Assembly: GCA_039654915.1 (NCBI GenBank)
Contig: CM077600.1
Location: 35,518,992-35,582,991 of the forward strand
Direction of reading: 5' to 3'
Length of the DNA stretch: 64,000 nucleotides
Source: Aquilaria yunnanensis
Taxonomy: Eukaryota; Streptophyta; Magnoliopsida; Malvales; Thymelaeaceae
This document shows positions 57,056-64,000 of the stretch, in pieces. The translations under genes and the position numbers were made by a program. Below the pieces are notes generated by a model, which worked only from the letters and a program-made list of their open reading frames with translations, was not told where the DNA came from and made no database searches. Each line of letters opens with the position of its first letter. The first letter of the stretch is position 1.

Positions 57056-58923
57056 TCAAGAACAGCTCAAGAAAAAGATTCTTTCATCTATGTCATCCAG
57101 AGCCTTCATTTGTGAACACATTTTCTTAAGCTCTCTATGAATATCATCAATGTCCGGATGAGAAACATCCCCACCTAAGAAAAGATGCACCATATTCCCC
57201 ATTTCCAGCCAGCTATTTGCTTTTTGTTTTTTAACTCCTTTCTCTCTCATCAGAACCCTAACATCTGTCACCTTCTCCCACATTCCAGTCGCGGCATACA
57301 TATTTGACAGCAACACATAAGCTCCAGAATTCTGAGGATCCAAATCCATGATGTGCTTCGCTGCAATTTCTCCTAATTCAATATTCAAATGAAGACTACA
57401 GGCTGCAAGAAGGGCACCCCAAATTCCAGAATCTACTTCAGAGGGCATACTTCTTATTATGTTGCAGGCCTTCTCCAACAGGCCTGCTCGACACAGTATG
57501 TCAATGAGACATGCATAGTGTTCAGAACTCAGGCAAATTCCATAGTCTTTTGACATTGAATCAAATAAACTCATACTTTCGCTCACCCTCCCAGCGTGAG
57601 CACAAGCAGAGAGCAAACTTAGAAATGTTATCCCGTCTGGTCTGGAGCCACTCAACTCCATCTGGTTGAAGAAATAAAAAGCCTTTTTGTAAAGGCCATG
57701 CTGTGCAAAAGCAGCAATAATTGTATTCCATGAAACTAGGTCAGGATTTTGAATATTTCCAAAAGCCATTTCAGAATCAAGGATGCTGCCACATTTGCTG
57801 TACATTGTAATCAATGAATTACAAACAGATCTATAAAATTCAAACCCCTCTTTAAGCACCAGTGTATGCATTTGCCTGCCTTCTCTGAGAGATGCAAGAC
57901 TAGAGCAAGCAGTGAAAGCTGAAACAAGCGTATAGTGATCAGGTTCTAGGCCCACTTTCATCATATCTGAAACAAATTTCAAGGCTTCCTCACCAAGTCC
58001 GTTTTGTGCATAGCCTACATGTTCAAGAATTCATTATTAGCAAATACCAGGGACTTTCATCTATAACTTCGTCACCCTAGAAACACAAACTAAAGCATAG
58101 GAAGTTTATGTTCAACTTAACCTGTGATCAATGCATTCCAAGAAACACGATCCTTGTCCTGAATACCATCAAACAAAATCCTTGCTTCATTCATCCTTCC
58201 CTCCTTACAGTATCCGGTGATCAATGCTGTCATGGCAACAACATTTTTATCAGGCATCTTCTCATATAGTTCCAGCGCCTCATCAATCCTCCCATTGTCA
58301 GCACAACCCCTGATCATCACTGTCCAAGACACCACATTTCTACAAGGCATCTGATCAAACAACATCGTCGCCTTCTCCATCTCTCCTATCTTCATGTACC
58401 CATCAATCATTGCCGTATAAGAGATAACGTTTCTGCTCGGAATCTCCTCAAACAAACTTCTAGCCTCCTCTATCTTGTCATATCTCACCAAACCTGATAA
58501 CATGGTATTCCACGAAGCGGTGTTTTTAACCGGCATTGCTCGAAAATACTCGAAAGCTTCATCTATCATTTCATTCTCAACACAGCCCGCTATCATGGAG
58601 TTCCACGACACAACATTTCTTTCGGGCATCAACTCGAAAAGCTTCCTGGATTCATCTGGAAAGCCATGTTGCCAATAGCCAGTAACAGCAGTGTTCCATG
58701 AGACAACGTCTTTCTTTGGCATTTCATCGAACAGCTGGCGCGCAGCATCCAAGTTGCCCGCTTGAAACAAGCGGTTGAGCTTGACGTTGCAGCTGAAAAC
58801 ATCTTGCCGAGAGAAATTTTCAACCCGCGGAGCGAACGAATTGCGAGTGAAAAAGGAACGGCGGAATGAGTTAAAGACGAACGGAACTTTGATTATGGAC
58901 TGACAGGAGCGGCAACAGAACAT
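57056..58923 (-). CDS. PLS/E-class pentatricopeptide repeat protein, two exons
   Basis: Exon 1 (58122-58923) and exon 2 (57056-58014) are separated by a 107-bp intron (donor ACAG then GTTAAG, acceptor ATGTAG), giving 586 residues. The N-terminus (MFCCRSCQSIIKVPFVF, then R/S-rich) looks like an organelle, probably mitochondrial, presequence. A series of about 12-14 PPR motifs follows, with signatures such as DVVSWNTAVTGYWQHG, NVVSWNSMIAGC, NVVSWTVMIRGCADNG, DRVSWNALITGYAQNG and DGITFLSLLSACAHAG. The end has an E/E+-type region (ANSWLEMGN, then HLFLGGDVSHPDIDDIH) and no DYW deaminase domain. E-class PPR proteins bind organelle RNA and usually serve C-to-U editing. The frame is open further upstream to 59004; the ATG at 58923 fits the presequence better. 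The intron is unusual, since most PPR genes have none. Confidence 0.92.
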
Positions 58924-59004
58924 GAGAATAAATCCTGCAAGTTCTCTCTCATTCCGATCGACTGTTTCACCTTCAGCTCTTCTAAGTTCTAAGTACATAC
59001 ACAA

Positions 59005-59708
59005 ATCTCATCCATGTACTAACTCCCTCACACTTTCTTTACTCCATTTGGCTCTATTGGTTAGTGTTATTTGAATTTATTTATATTATTATTTATTAAA
59101 ATAAAATTTTAAAAAATATATTTAAAAATTATAAATATTAATTTATCATTCATATATAAATATTTTTTATTTATAGATTAAAATATTAAAAATAAAAAAT
59201 TATAGATTAATTACTAAAAAGTAAATAGTACAAATTAATAATTTGGGATAAATGAATTACTACACATGATGGGATAAAATTAAAACATTCAAAGGGTATT
59301 CTTAAGAGTTTTTGAATTTTTTTTAAAATTTAAACTCACGGTGCAATATATTTTAGAGTATTGATTACACAAATTATTATTATTATTATTATTATTATTA
59401 CTCACGAATTATTTAACTGTCGTCAAATCATTACACCATTTTTGTAGTCTTATATTTATAACATTTATAGCCATAATTTTTTAAGAAATTGCCATTCAAT
59501 CCCTATAATTCTTATAACTTTTTACATTTCAAAGCGATTTGTGAGCCCCTAAATTTGGGTGGAAAAAGAAGATTTAAATGAGGTACCAAAGTGTGAGGAC
59601 ATTTTTATTGAGCCAAAATGAAAAAATGCAAGGTTTTATGTCTCATCCAACGGTGCAATTAAATGACCGAGGGATATCATACAAAAATTGAAAACATTTA
59701 ATTGTGTT
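59005..59708. other. AT-rich region upstream of the PPR gene
   Basis: Very AT-rich, including an (ATT)n run at about 59377-59400. Probably the PPR promoter and spacer. No other gene recognised. Confidence 0.5.
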
Positions 59709-59717
59709 TAAAAATTA

Positions 59718-60182
59718 GGGTAAATTACAAAAGCTCCATTGTGGTTTAATTTAACCTACAATTTCCCCCCTCTATTTTAGAAAACCTATACTTTACCCCC
59801 TACTTCTTTTATAGTGTCCAATAATAATTTTTGAAACCCTAAATTAAATTATTTAATAACTATGTTCCAGCGATTTCAAGAGATTTTATATTTTTTTCAT
59901 AGCTAACTAACCTTTAAAAAAATACTAAAATACATTTACAAGAAGAAAAATACATTTATAGAAAGAAAAAACTAATAATTTAAAATACTTATTAACTATA
60001 AAAAATATTATATAAACTGAAATTACTAAAAGATAACTATCATACAGATTAAATTACAGTTTCAAAAGTTATTATCAGACAGTATAAAAAATTAAGGGAC
60101 AAAATGTAGGTTTTCAAAAATAAAAGTGGCAAACTGTAGGTTTGGGTAAACCTCATGGGAGTAATTGTATTGTAACTTTCCC
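59718..60182. mobile_element. Fold-back element (465 bp), second copy of the 26219-26670 family
   Basis: Left half starts GGGTAAATTACAAAAGCTCC and the complement of the right end starts GGGAAAGTTACAATACAATT. Inner blocks (TTTAGAAAACCTATACTTTACC and its inverted equivalent; TAGTGTCCAATAATAA against its inverted copy near 60070) match across the centre, and the central ATACTAAAATACATTT/AAGAAAAA region resembles that of 26219-26670. Flanks TAAAAATTA and TAAAAATCT agree in seven of nine bases. Confidence 0.65.
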
Positions 60183-60191
60183 TAAAAATCT

Positions 60192-63100
60192 TGAGTCAAC
60201 TTAGTTTTTTTACGGAAGTCATTATTGTTCTCATTAAAAATAAGGAAAAATTACCAAACCCCCCATAATATTTCGTTGAATCTACACTTGTGTCCTTATT
60301 GTTTCAAATACGTACACTTAGCCCCTTAAAAGTTAGCATACATACATTTATCCCTTTTAAAAGCTTACTATGTTAATAACTGTTAAGAAAAACAAAAAAG
60401 AAAATTTATTTTATACTCCTAGCCTTATTCGCTCAATAACTTTGTCCCTATCACCAAAATTTTGCAATTCTATCTTTTCAACCAAATTAAGCATTTTGTT
60501 TTCTTTCCTTCCTTTTCTACTTCTTCAACCAACTAATTCGATACTTGTTTGCTCAAACAAACTAGAGACAAAGGCAGAGGCAGATCAACCACCTTTCTCT
60601 CTATCTACTCTCTACTCTCAAATCTCATCCAATCTGCTTTGTCACCTTTCTCGCATGGCCAGCACCTCATCCCAATACAGCCTCATCTGATTCAACTCTT
60701 TTTACCCAGGCCATAAGCCGACCACCATCAATCCATTTTCGATGGCCACATTGTGCCCTATAAAGTGAAATTTGTAACAATTTCTTTTTTGTTGGTCTCA
60801 CTTTGATTCATGTTTTGAACTTTGTGCCTTAAAAAACATAACTTGACTCACAAATGAATCCTTGTATCTAATCCCAGCTATTGCGGCTCTTCTAGGCCTA
60901 GACCAAGATTATTAATGTAAGTGTAAATTTTATGCTTAAAAACTCTATTTGCACACTAAGTAATACATTTAGTAAGTTAAAGTAAGTAATTAGATCATTT
61001 GAGCAAAGTTTGTCCATAAAGGGTAAAATGGTAATTTTACCAAGAAAACCACAATTTTATGCCATAAATAGGGATTGAACTATATAATTAAATGCTTTGA
61101 AGTGTTTTAATGATTCCTAGTTCAATTACATTTATGAAGTGAGGAAATAAAACGAGTGTGAAACTTACAAACCAATGTGAGCACAAGTTAGAAAATTAAG
61201 GGACCAAAGGGTGAAAATGGGAAAAGATAAAAAGAAGACATGGTTGTCTTCTTCCTCAAACCCCAACCCATGCCATTTTCATGCCCAAAGAACCAATCTT
61301 TTGGTTCAACTTCACTTTTCACTGTTTGGAGCTCAAACTTGATAAATTCATGGTGCTTGTGGCTAGTTTGAGCTTAGAGGGGCTTGAATCATGTTTATTC
61401 CCTTGGTTGAGCTTCAATTTTGGTTTTGGCATGAGGTAAATGTTGTGGTTGAATTAATTAAGGCTTAGGCAAGTTAGATAATTGGTCCCTGAGCTCAAAT
61501 CTTACTTGTGAAGCTCAAATTGCAAGTTATTGTGGTTTGTGTGCAAAGTGGTCTTAAGGAGGTTTAATATTGTCTCATAAATGGGGTAAGGGTTTTATCT
61601 TTATTTAAGCTTGAAATTGCTTAAATTTAAATCATATTACATGTGTTTGATGCTTTGGCAATTGATTTGCTAGGCTAGAATAAGAGCTATATTGATTTAC
61701 GAGTTAAATGGCATTGTTGTGCTACTATGTGCATTATGAGTTAGAGGCTTGTGATATTGGTATAAGTAAGGGATTTTTTGTGATTTCAAATATTTAATGA
61801 ATGCTTGTACATGTTATTTATCAAGTGGAAGAGTTTATAAGTGAATTGGAAGTGGTTCGGGCCAAAACTAATGGAAAAAGTGCAAGAAAATGGCAAAGAG
61901 CATGAGGCAGGGCACTTGGCAAGACCCCCTTGGCGGCTCATCGCCAGGCTTGGCAACATGGCACCAGGGAGGTCAATTTAGGGTCGAGAGATAAAGGTGG
62001 TGGGGCTGCCCTTTGTGCTGCATCGATGACCCCTTAAAGCCCCCATGTTCGGGCCTCCTACAAACTTTTTGATGCTTCGGTTAACTTCCCTGGACTTTCC
62101 TAAAACGTAGGTCCAAAAACTTATGGGACTTTTGAATGGGTCCTAGAACCGCTTATAAAGTAAGATTAAATCATTTGTTAGCAGATTTAAGGGGTGGTTA
62201 GAGAAGAAACTTAAGACCTAAGTAAGAAACGGGACCTTGAGTAAGATTGTCACTACTAAGTAAGTAAGTGAAGTTTAAAACTTTTAGAGCACGAACACCT
62301 TAATTAAGCTATTTAGCTTAATAAGTTGAGTCACCAAGTTTAAGAATTCCTATACAGTATGAAAGGGGTAAGTAAAGAATTGATAAGTCACCATATTTAG
62401 TAGTAAAGAATTGATAAGTCACCATATTTACTAAGGCAATAACAAAGTTCCTGCAAAGAAGTAGCACTAGGTTAAGGCATGTTCGCATAATAGAACTTTT
62501 TCTAATAGCTTCGGGACGTTTGAGCTCACGTTAAGTTTTTACTATAGGTCCTAAGATTTTACTACAGGTTAAGAAATCTATTATTGAGAATTATCAAATT
62601 CTCATTCCTTTAAGTTCATATTGTGTAGATATAAATGTTGTTGTGCCTAACACAAAGTAAAGGAGTGTTAAGTTTAATTTCTTATTGCATGTATAAATTT
62701 ATGAAATCTAGATTTGTTCTAAGTTTCAGTTAGTTATTTGTCGTGCCCTAAACTGCCCCTGGCCCATTTGGGCCTGATTTTTTTTTTTTTAAACATGCAG
62801 CGGAAGTTTTCATTATACAGAAGGGGCTTTTAAAACTCACTAAGACTTATGGGCACGAACCCCAGGATACTTATCGGTACTAGCTCGTTAAGTTCTTTAA
62901 TTAAGGTTAAGTTGATGTGCTCTCAGAAACAAGCTAGTGCCTATGTGGATTTCATGTGTTCATTTTCATGGTCTTTACCGAGCTTAGCCAAGAATATGCA
63001 TGGCAACTAAAACACCAACTTAAGTTTAAAAACTTAATTTCATGCATATGCTTTGCATGCTTATGCGTTTTGGAGTTCACTAGTGCACATAATCACTTAA

Positions 63101-64000
63101 TGCCTTTAAATGCAACTAATGCTTAGGCATGTATTAATTCACATACGTGCATTTAAATTTCTTATTAGCCAAACTTTACACAAGCATCCAATTTCATGCT
63201 TTTTCTAAGTTTACTTGCATGTTCTTTACTAAATGAGCATACATAGCCAAACATTGCATGCTTTTAACATAGACATGGGCTTATGGGCCTTTTAGTACTT
63301 AACATGCATATGGCCCAAAATTAACCAAGAATAAAATCAAAATTTTTAAGTTCTTATTTAAGCCCAATTTCAACATGCTTCAAATTTCATGAAAACATAA
63401 CCCATAAATTCATGCATGGGCCTTGGTAAGTCCACCAAGCAATAAAAATACCCGAAAATGTCCAAGTCCATAATACAAGCCCAAAGCCAAGTTTTGGCCA
63501 AATTTTAGCTAAGTCCATAATTTGGTCACTAAAGTTAGACCAACAAAAACATGCTTAAAAGCAACCCATAAATTCACAAAGCCATGGAACACAAATTTCC
63601 ACCTTAATAGACCTTGTTCCCACAATTCTAAGACTTCAAGTCCTGCACAGAAAGTCCACATTTTTTTTTTTAGCTTGTTTACAAGCAACTTATATACATA
63701 GAATACTTAGAATATTTTGAGCAATACCATACACAAATCCAACCTTAGAATACAGAAAGAGTACTCAAGACTCTTAGCTTGATCTTTCAAGCAAACCTTT
63801 ACCTACAAAAGTAGAGTAGGGCGGGTGAGTTATAAAACTCAATAAGGATTCCGTGGCATCCAATGCCTAACTTATGGCCTCCAAGGCCTAACATATGCCA
63901 AGAATGTAATGGCAAAATAATCCTTATTCCTGCAAAGGAAACATAAAGACAAAGAAAACAAAAAGATACATGCATATAGCAATAATATCATAATCGGGGG
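60192..64000. other. Repeat-like sequence without recognised genes
   Basis: 60245-60400 resembles the left arm of the 6428-7553 element, without a right partner. 60780-62730 has moderately complex non-coding sequence with many TAAGTAAG words. From about 62743 (TGTCGTGCCC...GCAGCGGAAG) the composition is suggestive of an LTR, but no partner LTR, primer site or pol domain is in the window. 62371-62430 contains a tandem duplication. No open frame has a recognisable domain. Confidence 0.4.
62371..62430. repeat. Tandem duplication, 29-bp unit with 31-bp period
   Basis: AGTAAAGAATTGATAAGTCA followed by CCATATTTA occurs at 62371-62399 and again, without change, at 62402-62430. Confidence 0.9.

Noticed and set aside
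60370..60690. 106-codon open frame
   Set aside because: Low-complexity sequence with an S/L/F-rich translation, no domain, and adjacent to an inverted-repeat arm.

Overview
This is a window of plant nuclear DNA, most likely from a eudicot. The evidence is spliced genes with GT-AG introns, plant-specific gene families (MCTP, type I MADS-box, PLS-class PPR, plastid DnaJ-like proteins, potato type II proteinase inhibitor), Ty1/copia retrotransposons primed by initiator tRNA-Met, LINE and hAT remnants, and long AT-rich intergenic stretches. I see no bacterial operons, rRNA genes or CRISPR arrays. I cannot name the species.

Layout: 1-8.7 kb is gene-poor and full of inverted-repeat (Mutator-like) elements. 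One of them (3712-4818) has 10-bp target duplications and carries the C-terminal part of a receptor-kinase gene (Pack-MULE type). 8.7-17.1 kb is a full-length, minus-strand copia element with two 1654-bp LTRs that are almost identical and contain an AGCT-phased minisatellite. 19.3 kb carries a type I MADS-box gene. 21.5-32.5 kb holds more inverted-repeat elements, a decayed hAT transposase and a Tourist-like MITE. 34.9-38.0 kb is an intact single-exon MCTP (multiple C2 domain and transmembrane region protein) gene. 38.6 kb has a tRNA-derived SINE. 41.3-46.0 kb is a decayed LINE split by a non-autonomous hAT element with a perfect 8-bp target duplication.

46.9-50.5 kb is the gene-dense part: a four-exon DnaJ-type zinc-finger protein, a two-exon J-domain protein, and on the other strand a two-exon, 77-residue potato type II proteinase inhibitor. 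51.4-56.8 kb is an older, broken plus-strand copia element (Tnt1-like). 57.1-58.9 kb is a two-exon PLS/E-class PPR gene on the minus strand. 59-64 kb is repeat-like sequence without a recognisable gene.

Functionally, three or four genes point to organelles: the zinc-finger protein and J-domain protein to plastids, the PPR protein to mitochondria or plastids. MCTP proteins act at ER-plasma membrane contacts and plasmodesmata, the MADS protein is probably a female-gametophyte or endosperm regulator, and the inhibitor is a secreted defence protein. There is no operon-like linkage. The closest thing to a functional pairing is a J-domain-only gene about 1 kb from a DnaJ-zinc-finger-only gene on the same strand. 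The most unusual material is in the mobile DNA: the kinase-carrying Mutator-like element, a set of related long-inverted-repeat elements with GC-rich cargo, and the helically phased AGCT array in the copia LTR.
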